A stretch of DNA of 64,000 bases from Butyrivibrio sp. INlla14 (GTDB taxonomy: Bacteria; Bacillota; Clostridia; Lachnospirales; Lachnospiraceae): the NCBI RefSeq assembly GCF_900102515.1, contig NZ_FMVS01000006.1, positions 1 through 64,000 on the forward strand, in the 5' to 3' direction. Made by a program: the position numbers and the translations under genes. Below are positions 52,440-62,033 of the stretch, piece after piece. Positions within the stretch are counted from its first letter, which is position 1; every line of letters begins with the position of its first letter. Under the pieces are notes generated by a model. That model ran no database searches and was not told the origin of the DNA. It was given only the letters and a program-made list of their open reading frames with translations.

Positions 52440-54251
52440 TTGGCAGATCAGAGCAAAATCAGAAATTTTTGTATTGTAGCACATATTGACCATGGTAAGT
52501 CTACTCTGGCAGACAGAATGATAGAGAAGACAGGCGTTCTGACCAGCAGGGAGATGCAGAATCAGGTCCTTGATAACATGGACATCGAAAGGGAGAGAGG
52601 AATCACTATCAAATCCCAGGCAGTTCGAATGATCTATAAGGCAAGCGATGGTCAGGAATATACTTTCAATATGATCGACACACCAGGTCACGTAGACTTT
52701 GGTTATGAGGTTTCAAGATCTCTTGCAGCCTGCGACGGAGCAATCCTTGTTGTTGATGCAACTCAGGGCGTGGAGGCACAGACCCTTGCGAACGTATATA
52801 TGGCTCTTGACCATGATCTTGATGTATTTCCTGTTATCAACAAGATAGACCTTCCAAGTGCACAGCCTCAGGAGGTCAAGGACGAGATAGAGGATGTGAT
52901 CGGAATAGAGGCTCAGGACGCACCTCTTATTTCAGCCAAGAATGGTATTGGAATAGAGGACGTTTTAGAGGCAGTTGTTCACAAGATTCCAGCTCCACAG
53001 GGAGATGTAAACGGACAGCTCAAGGCACTTATCTTTGACAGTATTTATGATTCCTATAGAGGTGTTATCGTATTTGTCCGCGTCAGAGACGGCGTTATCA
53101 AAAAGGGCATGAAGGTTAAATTCATGGCAACCGGTGCAGAGGCTGACGTGGTAGAAGTTGGCTATTTTGGACCAGGCAGATTTATCGCAAGTGATGAACT
53201 TGCTGCTGGAGATGTTGGATATTTTACAGCATCTATCAAGAATATCCAGGACACTCGCGTGGGTGATACTGTAACAGATATAGAAAATCCATGTGCTGAG
53301 GCGCTTCCAGGATATAAAAAGGTTATGCCTATGGTTTACTGCGGCCTTTACCCTGCAGACTCAGCTCATTATTCAGATCTTAGAGATGCCCTTGAAAAAT
53401 TGCAGCTTAACGATGCCTCTTTGTTCTATGAGCCAGAAACCTCACAGGCTCTGGGCTTTGGATTTAGAGCAGGCTTCCTGGGACTTCTTCATCTGGAAGT
53501 TATTCAGGAGAGACTTGAAAGAGAATATGACCTTAACCTTGTTACAACAGCTCCTTCTGTTGTCTATAAGGTTCATAAGACTGACGGCACCTGCTTTGAT
53601 CTTACTAATCCTACAAATCTTCCTGATCCATCAGAGATTGAATACATGGAAGAGCCTATAGTAAATGGTGAGATCATGGTAACTACTGACTATGTAGGAG
53701 CTATCATGCAGCTATGCCAGGAGAGAAGAGGCAAATATCTTAGTACTGATTATATTGAGCAGACAAGAGCAATCCTCAAGTACGAGCTTCCTCTTAATGA
53801 GATCATCTATGACTTCTTTGATGCACTTAAGTCAAGATCTCGCGGATATGCTTCTTTTGACTATGAACTTAAGGGCTATGAGAGATCTGAGCTTGTTAAG
53901 CTTGATATTCTCATCAACAGAGAAGAGGTTGATGCTCTTTCTTTCATCGTTCATAAAGAGGGTGCATATGAGAGAGGACGTAAGATGTGCGAGAAGCTCA
54001 AGGATGAGATCCCAAGACACATGTTTGAGATTCCTATCCAGGCAGCTGTAGGCGGCAAGGTTATCGCCAGAGAGACAGTTAAGGCCTATAGGAAGGACGT
54101 ACTTGCCAAGTGCTATGGCGGCGATATTTCCCGTAAGAAAAAACTTCTTGAGAAGCAGAAAGAGGGAAAGAAGAAGATGCGCCAGATTGGTAATGTTGAG
54201 GTGCCACAGGCAGCCTTCCTCAGCGTACTTAAGCTTGATAATACGGACTGA
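52440..54251 (+). CDS. lepA: elongation factor 4 (LepA)
   Basis: 603 residues. The GTPase domain has [13 protein letters not shown] (G1), [20 protein letters not shown] (G3) and NKIDLPSA (G4), then domains II, III and V, and the LepA-specific C-terminal domain ([26 protein letters not shown] with the KxxGKKxMR segment). It back-translocates stalled ribosomes. The start is most likely TTG at 52440 (MADQSKIRN), seven bases after AGAGGA. hemW follows. Confidence 0.97.
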   Translation: MADQSKIRNFCIVAHIDHGKSTLADRMIEKTGVLTSREMQNQVLDNMDIERERGITIKSQAVRMIYKASDGQEYTFNMIDTPGHVDFGYEVSRSLAACDGAILVVDATQGVEAQTLANVYMALDHDLDVFPVINKIDLPSAQPQEVKDEIEDVIGIEAQDAPLISAKNGIGIEDVLEAVVHKIPAPQGDVNGQLKALIFDSIYDSYRGVIVFVRVRDGVIKKGMKVKFMATGAEADVVEVGYFGPGRFIASDELAAGDVGYFTASIKNIQDTRVGDTVTDIENPCAEALPGYKKVMPMVYCGLYPADSAHYSDLRDALEKLQLNDASLFYEPETSQALGFGFRAGFLGLLHLEVIQERLEREYDLNLVTTAPSVVYKVHKTDGTCFDLTNPTNLPDPSEIEYMEEPIVNGEIMVTTDYVGAIMQLCQERRGKYLSTDYIEQTRAILKYELPLNEIIYDFFDALKSRSRGYASFDYELKGYERSELVKLDILINREEVDALSFIVHKEGAYERGRKMCEKLKDEIPRHMFEIPIQAAVGGKVIARETVKAYRKDVLAKCYGGDISRKKKLLEKQKEGKKKMRQIGNVEVPQAAFLSVLKLDNTD

Positions 54252-54277
54252 TATCTAATTATTTGCGAAAGGGAAGA

Positions 54278-55513
54278 ATGAAGGATTTATCAATTTATGT
54301 TCATATTCCGTTTTGTGTTAGGAAGTGTCTGTATTGTGACTTCCTTTCTTTTGGCGCAGGAGAAGAACAGATCAGCAGATATTTCAAGGCCTTGAGTCAG
54401 GAAATAGAGCTATCTTTTTTGGAATATGGCACTAATGGATACACCGTCAGATCCATCTTCTTTGGTGGTGGAACGCCGTCATTTCCGGATTCTAAGTATA
54501 TATGCGAAACTCTTGAACATATAAAGAAAAATTTTAATGTAAGCCCTGATGCCGAGATTACACTTGAGGTTAATCCGGCATCTGCTATGTATGAGAAGCT
54601 TGTGGATTACAGAAACGTCGGGTTTAACAGGATCAGTATTGGCGCTCAGTCCCTTAATGATGAGGAATTAAAGGGCATTGGCAGAGTGCATGATTCCAAA
54701 ATGTTTTTTGAGACCTACGAAAATGCCAGAAGGACTGGCTTTGATAATATCAACATTGATGTGATGAGTGCACTTCCAGATCAGAACCTAAGGTCTTACA
54801 TGGAGACTTTGAAAAAGGTTGTAGAGCTAAGGCCTGAACACATATCGGCCTATAGTCTTATTGTGGAGGAAGGGACACCTTTTTATGATATGAACCTTAA
54901 TCTTCCTTCTGAAGAGGAAGACAGACAGATGTATCATGAGACCAAGAAATTTCTAGCGGAACATGGATATCATAGATATGAGATATCAAATTATGCTCTT
55001 GATGGAATCGAAGAGGAAGATGCCATACATAGAGATAGTAGACGCACGTGGGAATATGATAAATACGAGTGCTACCACAATAAGGTATACTGGAAAAGAG
55101 GCAATTATCTGGGGCTTGGTCTTGGCGCATCCAGCATGGTAAACAATGTCAGATGGAAGAACTTAGAAGACATAAGGGAATATATTGAAGTTGTGACAGG
55201 AGAGAGTTCTTTCTGCGAAGAGGACACTTCTCATTATGCGAACGAGGTATTTAAAAAGCTGCGCCAGGAAGTTCAAAAGCTTTCAACTAATGAATGCATG
55301 GAAGAGTTTATGTTCCTGGGGCTTCGCCTTGTGTCTGGCGTAAATACATTAGAGTTTCTAAGTGAATTTGGAAGGAACATAAGAGAAGTTTACGGAAGTG
55401 TAATTGATAAATACATTAAGATGGGCCTTTTAGAAGAATCAGGAGACAATCTGAGATTATCTGATAAGGGACTTGATGTCAGCAATACTGTTATGGCTGA
55501 TTTTTTGCTTTGA
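54278..55513 (+). CDS. hemW: HemW-like radical SAM protein
   Basis: 411 residues. The radical SAM cluster motif is CVRKCLYC (C13, C17, C20), followed by FGGGTPS and a HemN-type C-terminal domain. HemW-type proteins are heme-binding chaperones rather than coproporphyrinogen oxidases; many Firmicutes copies are annotated as oxidase by similarity only. The ATG at 54278 follows AAAGGGAAG. It lies 26 bases after lepA and 29 before the HD-domain gene; lepA-hemW is conserved synteny. Confidence 0.9.
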   Translation: MKDLSIYVHIPFCVRKCLYCDFLSFGAGEEQISRYFKALSQEIELSFLEYGTNGYTVRSIFFGGGTPSFPDSKYICETLEHIKKNFNVSPDAEITLEVNPASAMYEKLVDYRNVGFNRISIGAQSLNDEELKGIGRVHDSKMFFETYENARRTGFDNINIDVMSALPDQNLRSYMETLKKVVELRPEHISAYSLIVEEGTPFYDMNLNLPSEEEDRQMYHETKKFLAEHGYHRYEISNYALDGIEEEDAIHRDSRRTWEYDKYECYHNKVYWKRGNYLGLGLGASSMVNNVRWKNLEDIREYIEVVTGESSFCEEDTSHYANEVFKKLRQEVQKLSTNECMEEFMFLGLRLVSGVNTLEFLSEFGRNIREVYGSVIDKYIKMGLLEESGDNLRLSDKGLDVSNTVMADFLL

Positions 55514-55542
55514 AAATATTTGGTATCTAGAAAGGGAATTTT

Positions 55543-56136
55543 ATGAATTACAATTTTTTTGCCCTAATATCAAGAATGAAATACATAGACAGATGGGCAC
55601 TTATGAGAAATACAAGGCAGGAGAACCTGTGCGAGCATTCAATGGAGGTTGCCATGATCGCGCATGCTCTTTGCACTATTGGAAATGTGAGATATGGCAA
55701 GCATCTTGATGCCAATAAAGCTGCACTTATAGGTCTTTACCATGATGCGTCCGAGATCATCACTGGAGATATGCCTACTCCAGTTAAGTACTTCAATTCA
55801 GAGCTAAAGCACGCCTACAAGGAGGTTGAGGCTCTTGCAGACAGCAAGCTCCTTGATAAGCTTCCTGACGACATGAGGCCAATTTATGAGGATATTTTTA
55901 TTCCTGGCGATACTGAGGAAGACAAATATATCAGAAAGCTTGTTAAGGCAGCAGATAAGCTCTCTGCTCTTATTAAGTGTATCAGCGAGGTCAATGTGGG
56001 TAATGCAGAGTTCAAGACTGCAAAAGATAGCACTGGTAAATCTATAAGAAAGCTTTATCAGGAGCTCCCTGAAGTTTTAGATTTTGTTAATGAATTCTTA
56101 TCATCCTATGGAAATACGCTTGATGAGCTGACTTGA
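55543..56136 (+). CDS. HD-domain 5'-nucleotidase, YfbR-like
   Basis: 197 residues. The metal-binding HD motifs are visible: RQENLCEHSMEVAMIAHAL, GLYHDASEIITGDMPTPVKY and the downstream KAADKLSALIKC. YfbR-like enzymes dephosphorylate 5'-deoxyribonucleotides. It follows hemW on the same strand with a GAAAGGGA site. Its stop lies inside the stem of the terminator. Confidence 0.9.
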   Translation: MNYNFFALISRMKYIDRWALMRNTRQENLCEHSMEVAMIAHALCTIGNVRYGKHLDANKAALIGLYHDASEIITGDMPTPVKYFNSELKHAYKEVEALADSKLLDKLPDDMRPIYEDIFIPGDTEEDKYIRKLVKAADKLSALIKCISEVNVGNAEFKTAKDSTGKSIRKLYQELPEVLDFVNEFLSSYGNTLDELT

Positions 56137-56157
56137 GAAAAGTCAGCTCTTTCTTTT
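56125..56157 (+). terminator. terminator of the lepA-hemW-HD unit
   Basis: GAGCTGACTT and AAGTCAGCTC form a perfect 10-bp stem whose left arm contains the last codons and part of the stop; TTTCTTTTT follows. Confidence 0.88.
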
Positions 56158-56287
56158 TGCCAGAAAATGGCGGTTTGCAGCATTTGATTTTTTTACGTAT
56201 AAGCATCATAATTAATACGATAGACTGATACGAGATAACGCAGGATTTATAATCAATTATGCTCGAGATGAAGGGAATAATCTGCAC

Positions 56288-57349
56288 ATGTCAATGATAG
56301 AAGATATCCTTAAAGAGGCAAAAGAAAAAGGTGCATCTGACGTACATGTTACTGTTGGCCTTCCGCCCAAGATGAGGCTAAATGGTAAGCTAATTGCAAT
56401 GGAAAATTTCCCAAAACTTCTTCCACCTGATACTCTGGCCATCGCAGAAGAAATAATGACAGAGAAACAGCTTGAAAAGCTTGAAGAAAATGGACAGCAC
56501 GATATGTCTTTTTCTATTCGCGGAGTAGGAAGATACAGACTAAATGTATTCAAGCAAAGAGGGTCTGTGGCTCTGGCCTTTAGAGTTGTTGCTACAGAGA
56601 TTCCATCTGCGGAGAGTCTTGGAATACCAGATGGAGTAAGTGAACTCTACCTTAAAAAGCGTGGACTTGTGCTGGTCACAGGTCCTACAGGTAGTGGTAA
56701 GTCTACAACCCTTGCTTCGATCATAGATAAGATCAACAACAATAGAGAAGCTCATGTTATAACCCTTGAGGATCCTATTGAATTTACCTATCAGCATAGG
56801 ATGTCTATTGTGAACCAAAGAGAGATCGGCACGGATTCTAATTCCTATGCTAATGCCTTACGGGCGGCTCTTCGTGAGGATCCTGATGTTATCCTGGTTG
56901 GAGAGATGAGGGACCTTGAAACTATAAGTACTGCCATCACTGCAGCTGAGACTGGACATTTGGTGCTATCAACTGTGCATACGATTGGAGCCAGCAATAC
57001 AGTGGACAGACTTATAGATGTTTTTCCTTCCCACCAGCAGCAACAGATAAGAATTCAGCTGGCAAGCGTATTAGAAGCTATTGTGTCGCAGCAGCTTATT
57101 CCTGCTAATGACGGCTCTTCAAGAGTTGCTGCCTTTGAAGTCCTACATGTCAATTCTGCGGTGAGAAACCTTATAAGAGAGGGTAAGTCACATCAGCTGC
57201 TTACTGTAATGCAGACTAATCGCAAACAGGGAATGATTTCGATGGATGATGCTATTATAGAGCTATACAGAAGCCAAAAGATATCTCGGGAAATGGCAGT
57301 TCAATTTGCGCAGGATCCCGATACAATGCAGATGAAGATGTTAAGATAA
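56288..57349 (+). CDS. pilT: type IV pilus retraction ATPase PilT
   Basis: 353 residues. PilT N-terminal domain (~1-110), Walker A GPTGSGKSTT with K138, Asp box ITLEDPIEF, Walker B DPDVILVGEMRD, and His box (TGHLVLSTVHT). PilT hexamers retract type IV pili for twitching and DNA uptake. It is the only secretion ATPase here, and the assembly ATPase is outside the window. It stands alone, convergent with dprA and comM, which are competence genes. The GspF-like operon is at 4.3-9.1 kb. Confidence 0.95.
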   Translation: MSMIEDILKEAKEKGASDVHVTVGLPPKMRLNGKLIAMENFPKLLPPDTLAIAEEIMTEKQLEKLEENGQHDMSFSIRGVGRYRLNVFKQRGSVALAFRVVATEIPSAESLGIPDGVSELYLKKRGLVLVTGPTGSGKSTTLASIIDKINNNREAHVITLEDPIEFTYQHRMSIVNQREIGTDSNSYANALRAALREDPDVILVGEMRDLETISTAITAAETGHLVLSTVHTIGASNTVDRLIDVFPSHQQQQIRIQLASVLEAIVSQQLIPANDGSSRVAAFEVLHVNSAVRNLIREGKSHQLLTVMQTNRKQGMISMDDAIIELYRSQKISREMAVQFAQDPDTMQMKMLR

Positions 57350-57353
57350 AAAA

Positions 57354-57385
57354 GCGCCGTAGCCAATAAGACTACGGCACTTTTT
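57354..57385. terminator. terminator between pilT and dprA
   Basis: GCCGTAG and CTACGGC (with partial outer pairing GCGCC/GGCAC) around CCAATAAGA, followed by TTTTT on the plus strand; A-runs upstream give T-runs on the minus strand. Confidence 0.8.
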
Positions 57386-57390
57386 ATATA

Positions 57391-58551
57391 TTAAGCTTTT
57401 TTCCTGAAGTAGACTCCTTCCTGAAGGATGAGTCCCTTATAAGTAAGGTCCATGAGCTTTGTCATAAGCTGAGGAATTGAGATATCTATGTCTCTGGAAT
57501 TTAGGCCTTCGATTATGTTAGAGGCAGATACTGGAATGATATCGATAAGATCAAGAATTTCATCATCCAGGGTCTTTTCTGGCTCCTTTTCAGTAAAATT
57601 ATCGAAAGGATCATTGTAATTTCCGGATGAAGTATTGCTACAATCCTTTGCCTCAATTTCACTTTTCTCTTTTTGGACAGATGCAAAATGGGACAGCCGC
57701 TCTAGTACATCACTTACGCTTATGGCAACCCCCGCACCCTGGCTGATCAAAAGATTACAGCCATCGCTTAATCTATCGGTAACTCTGCCAGGAACCGCCA
57801 AAACTTCCCGCCCCTGCTCAAGGGCAGTATCCACAGTAATCTGCGTCCCAGACTTTTCCCTGGCCTCTATGACAAGAACAATATCTGCAAGACCGCTGAT
57901 GATGCGGTTTCTCATGGGAAAGAAATTTGCCTTGGGCTCAGTTCCTGGCGGATATTCTGAGATGACTCCTCCGCTTAAACAGAGCTGCTCATAGATGGGC
58001 TTATTTTCGGGAGGGTAGATATAGTCAGCTCCGCAGCCGACAATGCCGTAGGAATTCCCTCCAGCTTCAATGGCTGCCTTTTGGCTTATTCCATCAATTC
58101 CACGGGCCATACCACTAATAACCTGAACTCCTGCAAGGGCCAGGCCTCTTCCAAAGGTCCGTGCCATCTGCCTTCCGTAGTCAGAGCAGAGCCTTGCTCC
58201 GATAATGGCTACAGAGGGCTTTTCAGGGTCTGGGAGATTTCCCTTTACATAAATCGCAAAGGGAGGATCCGGGATATTTTTAAGCTTTTCTGGAAATCTT
58301 TTATCAATCCTTGGAATAAAAGATATTCCTTTGTCCTTGAGCTTTTTTGCTTCAAGCTCAAAATCCCAGCTTCTTTTTGAATTTTCAAGGGACTTTATCC
58401 TTGCTGGTGTCAGTATGCCTTTAAACTCTTTGACATCTGCCTCATATATTTCCTTACAGTTCATTCCACTGCACAGAAGCTTATCAATGCTTCTGTTTCC
58501 AAGCCCTGGCACGTTAAAAAGCCAGTGGGCGTATTCATTTTCTGTTATCAA
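57391..58551 (-). CDS. dprA: DNA processing protein DprA
   Basis: 386 residues. N-terminal SAM/HhH-like region (VPGLGNRSIDKLL), the DprA Rossmann domain with AIIGARLCSDYGRQMARTFG, SGMARGIDGISQKAAI, VGCGADYIYPPEN and FPMRNRIISGLAD, and a C-terminal winged helix (~325-386). DprA loads RecA on incoming single-stranded DNA during transformation. It probably starts at TTG (58551), with GAGGAA eight bases before it. It is 21 bases after comM, so they form an operon. Confidence 0.96.
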   Translation of the reverse strand: MITENEYAHWLFNVPGLGNRSIDKLLCSGMNCKEIYEADVKEFKGILTPARIKSLENSKRSWDFELEAKKLKDKGISFIPRIDKRFPEKLKNIPDPPFAIYVKGNLPDPEKPSVAIIGARLCSDYGRQMARTFGRGLALAGVQVISGMARGIDGISQKAAIEAGGNSYGIVGCGADYIYPPENKPIYEQLCLSGGVISEYPPGTEPKANFFPMRNRIISGLADIVLVIEAREKSGTQITVDTALEQGREVLAVPGRVTDRLSDGCNLLISQGAGVAISVSDVLERLSHFASVQKEKSEIEAKDCSNTSSGNYNDPFDNFTEKEPEKTLDDEILDLIDIIPVSASNIIEGLNSRDIDISIPQLMTKLMDLTYKGLILQEGVYFRKKA

Positions 58552-58572
58552 ATTTGTATTCCTCTTTCTTGT

Positions 58573-60141
58573 TTATTCTTCGTTCTGATGCCAGTATTTG
58601 CCATCTGTCATGCGGTAGCCTACAGCTTCCATCAGGTGTATTTCCTTTATCTCGGGAGAAGCATCTATATCTGCAATTGTCCTTGCTACGCGCAGAATCT
58701 TGTGATAGGCCCTGGCACTAAGCTCCATAGAGCAAAAGGCATGCTCTAAAAAGGCCTGCTCTCTAAAGCCAAGCTGACAGTATTTCTTGATGTCAGCGGG
58801 GGTCATTTCACTGTTAAAACGGATGCTTGTTCCCTTAAAACGCTCCTTTTGCACCTGCCTTGCTTTTAAGACTCTTTCCCGGATTGTCTTACTGCTTTCA
58901 TTTACTCTTTTTGTCTTTTCCGTAAGGTCTGAAATATCAACTCTTGGAGCTTCCACGCAGATATCAATCCTATCAAGTATGGGGCCGGAAATATGGCCCA
59001 GATACCTTCTGATCTCATTGGGAGTGCATTTGCATCTGTTTCTGTCGGGATAATAGCCGCAGGGACAAGGATTCAGGGCCCCTACTAATTGGAAATCCGA
59101 TGGATAGGTGAAATTGCCCTTGGCTCTTACTATGTTGACACGTCTGTCCTCAATTGGCTGACGCAAAAGATCTAACTTGGACCTTGGGAATTCCGGCATT
59201 TCATCAAGGAAAAGAACTCCTCTGTGTGCCATGGATATGACGCCGGGACGAGGTATGTTGCCACCACCAGTCAGAGCTGTCTCGGTGATAAGGTGATGAG
59301 GACTCATGAAAGGCCTCTTAGTGATAAGTGCTTCATTTTCTCCCAGCATCCCCGCTACAGAATAGATTGTGGAAACTTCAAGACTCTCTGACAGCGAGAG
59401 AGGAGGCAGGATAGTTGGGATCCTCTTGGCTACCATGCTCTTTCCGGAACCTGGCGGACCTACGATCAGAATATGATGAAAACCTGCCGCGGCTACTTCT
59501 ACAGCTCTTTTTACAGCGGCCTGACCATTGATATCTGAGAAGTCTACGTCCACATCCTCATATTCACTTTTTCTAAAAAGTTCTCCAATATCAACTCTAG
59601 TTGGGGAGATAAGAGAGTCTCTTTCCTTTTCTGAAGCGTTTAGATAGGCCACAGCTTCCGGAAGAGAAGAGATGCCAACGACCTTGATGCCTTCAATGAC
59701 GGCACCTTCCCTTGCATTGACCTTTGGCAAAAGAACTGTCTTAAAGCCGGCTTCCTTGGCCTTGATAACGATTGGAAGTGTTCCGCTTATATGCTTTACT
59801 TCCCCATCAAGTCCAAGTTCGCCCAGAACCAATATATCTTTTAGATTATCTTCGGGGATTTCCCCGAGTGCAGACAATATTCCTATTGCTACAGGAAGAT
59901 CAACTATGATTCCTTCCTTTTTGATGTCTGCAGGAGATAGGTTAATGGTGACCTTGGAAGCGGGAATCTTAAATCCCATGTTTTTCAAAGCTACCCGGAC
60001 TCTGTCGCCTGCTTCCTTGACTTCGCCACTCATAAAACCCACCATGCTAAAGCCTGGTAAACCATCTGAAACATCCACTTCAACCTGCAAAAGGTATGAG
60101 GAAATGCCATGGACAGCACCAGAAAAAATAGAACTGAACAT
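58573..60141 (-). CDS. comM: ComM / YifB Mg-chelatase-like AAA+ ATPase
   Basis: 522 residues. A LonC-like N-terminal domain (~1-170), an Mg-chelatase AAA+ domain with Walker A GPPGSGKSMVAKR, Walker B RGVLFLDEMPEF and Cys-rich NPCPCGYYPD, and a C-terminal Mg-chelatase_C domain (MTDGKYW at the end). ComM promotes branch migration when heterologous DNA is integrated in transformation. GAGGT lies before the ATG. Operon comM-dprA on the minus strand. Confidence 0.96.
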   Translation of the reverse strand: MFSSIFSGAVHGISSYLLQVEVDVSDGLPGFSMVGFMSGEVKEAGDRVRVALKNMGFKIPASKVTINLSPADIKKEGIIVDLPVAIGILSALGEIPEDNLKDILVLGELGLDGEVKHISGTLPIVIKAKEAGFKTVLLPKVNAREGAVIEGIKVVGISSLPEAVAYLNASEKERDSLISPTRVDIGELFRKSEYEDVDVDFSDINGQAAVKRAVEVAAAGFHHILIVGPPGSGKSMVAKRIPTILPPLSLSESLEVSTIYSVAGMLGENEALITKRPFMSPHHLITETALTGGGNIPRPGVISMAHRGVLFLDEMPEFPRSKLDLLRQPIEDRRVNIVRAKGNFTYPSDFQLVGALNPCPCGYYPDRNRCKCTPNEIRRYLGHISGPILDRIDICVEAPRVDISDLTEKTKRVNESSKTIRERVLKARQVQKERFKGTSIRFNSEMTPADIKKYCQLGFREQAFLEHAFCSMELSARAYHKILRVARTIADIDASPEIKEIHLMEAVGYRMTDGKYWHQNEE

Positions 60142-60311
60142 TATTACCTCTTTCTATTTGGCATAGACAAAATCGACTGGGTAATTATATATAATCCCTC
60201 CAGATAAATCTTTGGGATTTTCTTAATGTTTTCTTAAGATTTTATGTATGTCGGTATAACGATAACACTAAGACGCAACAATAATAATAGAACAATATGA
60301 CTGGCTACTGA

Positions 60312-60434
60312 CAATGTGCACAAATGATCAAAAGCCCGCTACTGGTGCGGTTTTGCGTGCGCACCCGATTGCGCCAAACGTTACCGGTAACGTAACCGAA
60401 AACGTTTCCGGCTCAAAAGTCAATGTGCACATTG
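60312..60434 (+). promoter_or_regulatory. cluster of palindromic operators upstream of the sugar ABC operon
   Basis: Within 130 bases lie CAATGTGCACAAATG (60312-60326), a perfect 16-bp palindrome ACGTTACCGGTAACGT (60378-60393), a near-palindrome CCGAAAACGTTTCCGG (60396-60411) and a perfect 14-bp palindrome CAATGTGCACATTG (60421-60434). The middle two have the central CG and AACGTT form of LacI/CcpA-family operators; CcpA-type cre sites read similarly. They are two bases apart, so two dimers or two competing proteins could bind. A GC-rich hairpin GGTGCG/CGCACC sits at 60344-60365. The 454-base gap also holds the start side of comM, with nothing else recognised. Confidence 0.75.
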
Positions 60435-60472
60435 TATAAAAAGGTAAACAGTTTATCATACAAAATGCTTTA

Positions 60473-60534
60473 TTGACAAAAAAGTGCACAAAGAATACAC
60501 TTTTTTATAGAGCAACCGATTGCGCTTTGCGCAA
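60473..60534 (+). promoter_or_regulatory. malE-like promoter plus downstream palindrome
   Basis: TTGACA (60473-60478), 17 bases, TACACT (60496-60501). The predicted start is near 60508. Just downstream is the palindrome TTGCGC-TTT-GCGCAA (60520-60534), flanked by CCGA and CCGA, which may be a repressor site or an RNA hairpin. A similar TTGCGC palindrome lies in the galactanase promoter at 25880. Confidence 0.75.
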
Positions 60535-60595
60535 CCGACAAAATGCTATCAACATACCGTTGATTGGCATATTTAATATTTATGGAGGAAATAAA

Positions 60596-61930
60596 ATGAA
60601 AAAGAAATTGGTATCTGTTTTATTAACAGCTGCAATGGGCGCTTCTCTTTTAGCAGGATGTGGCCAGCAGGCAGCAGACACAACACAGACAAGCGAGCCA
60701 GCTCAGACAACTGAGACAACTGAAGCAGCTCCTGCTACTGAGACAACTGAGGCAGCTCCAGAAGCTTCTGCAGAAGTTGATCCAGCAGCTTATGATGGCA
60801 AGGAAGTTAAGGTTTGGGTTGCTGAGAACGTAGTAGACTTCACAAACGAGCAGATCGAAGCTTTCAAGACTGCATATCCACAGTATGCAGGTGTTAACTT
60901 CACAGTAGAGGCAGTTGGTGAAGGTGATGCTGCTGGTAACATGATCACAGACGTTACAGCAGGCGCTGATGTATTCGGATTCGCACAGGATCAGCTTACA
61001 AGACTTGTAACAGCTAACGCACTTGAGGAAGTTAACCCAGATTACCTTTCAGCTGTAGAGTCAGCAAACTCAGCTGGTGTTGTTGAGGCTGGTAAGGTTG
61101 GCGGAACACTTTATGCTTATCCTATGACAGCTGATAACGGATATTTCCTTTACTATGATAAGAGCGTTGTAACAGATCCTTCTACACTTGAGGGAATCAT
61201 TGAGCAGTGCGAAGCTGCAGGCAAGAACTTCTACATGGATATGACAGGATGGTATCAGGTAGCATTCTTCTTCGGAACAGGATGCCAGCTTACATATGAT
61301 ACAGACGATCAGGGTAACTTCACAGGATGCAATGTTGACTATGCTTCAGATAAGGGTCTTGTAGCTCTTAAGGAGATGATCGAGGTTGCTTCTTCATCAG
61401 CTTACCAGGCTGGTTCTTCAGCAGGCGATGCTGTTAACTATGCAGCAATCATCGATGGAACATGGGATGCAGATACAGTAAAGAGCGTTCTTGGCGACAA
61501 CTATGCTTGTGCTAAGCTTCCTACATTCACAGGTTCTGATGGAAACACATACCAGCTCAGCGGATTCAACGGATGCAAGCTTCTTGGTGTTAAGCCACAG
61601 GAAGACGAAGATAAGCTTCAGATCTGTGATGACCTTGCTTACTACCTTACAAGCGAAGAAGTTCAGCTTGCAAGATTCAACGCAGTTGGCTGGGGCCCTT
61701 CAAACTTAAATGCACAGGCTTCAGACGCAGTTAAGGCTAACGAAGCTCTTTCAGCTCTTGCAGAGCAGTTCGCATACACAATTCCTCAGGGCAACTATCC
61801 TGGAGATTATTGGACACGTGCTGAGTCCCTTGCAGGCGATGTTAAGGATTCATTCCAGAAGGCTTCTGACGAAGACCTTACAAAGGCTCTTGAAGCATAT
61901 CAGGCTGACCTTGAGTCTTATGCTAAATAA
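60596..61930 (+). CDS. maltose-type ABC transporter substrate-binding lipoprotein
   Basis: 444 residues. Lipoprotein signal ending SLLAGC (C22), a Thr/Glu/Pro/Ala-rich tether (~24-60) and an extracytoplasmic sugar-binding fold similar to MalE (EVKVWVAENVVDFTNEQIEAFK; NGYFLYYDKSVV). The ligand is likely maltose, maltodextrin or another oligosaccharide. The ATG at 60596 follows GGAGG; upstream in-frame codons run into the promoter. Codon bias is very strong, so it is highly expressed. It is followed by a hairpin and two permease genes. Confidence 0.92.
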   Translation: MKKKLVSVLLTAAMGASLLAGCGQQAADTTQTSEPAQTTETTEAAPATETTEAAPEASAEVDPAAYDGKEVKVWVAENVVDFTNEQIEAFKTAYPQYAGVNFTVEAVGEGDAAGNMITDVTAGADVFGFAQDQLTRLVTANALEEVNPDYLSAVESANSAGVVEAGKVGGTLYAYPMTADNGYFLYYDKSVVTDPSTLEGIIEQCEAAGKNFYMDMTGWYQVAFFFGTGCQLTYDTDDQGNFTGCNVDYASDKGLVALKEMIEVASSSAYQAGSSAGDAVNYAAIIDGTWDADTVKSVLGDNYACAKLPTFTGSDGNTYQLSGFNGCKLLGVKPQEDEDKLQICDDLAYYLTSEEVQLARFNAVGWGPSNLNAQASDAVKANEALSALAEQFAYTIPQGNYPGDYWTRAESLAGDVKDSFQKASDEDLTKALEAYQADLESYAK

Positions 61931-61965
61931 TTTGCTTTAATAAGCGATTGTTTGACTGATCAATG

Positions 61966-62000
61966 TTCTTCCGGCGGAAATATTTTTTTCGCCGGAAGAA
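61966..62000 (+). other. intercistronic hairpin between binding protein and permease
   Basis: TTCTTCCGGCG and CGCCGGAAGAA form a perfect 11-bp stem around a 13-base A/T-rich loop. The tail is TTACTG, not a T-run, so partial termination or mRNA protection is more likely than full termination, as known for malE-malF of other bacteria. Confidence 0.75.
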
Positions 62001-62033
62001 TTACTGTATATAAAACATTTGGAGGAAGCTGGT

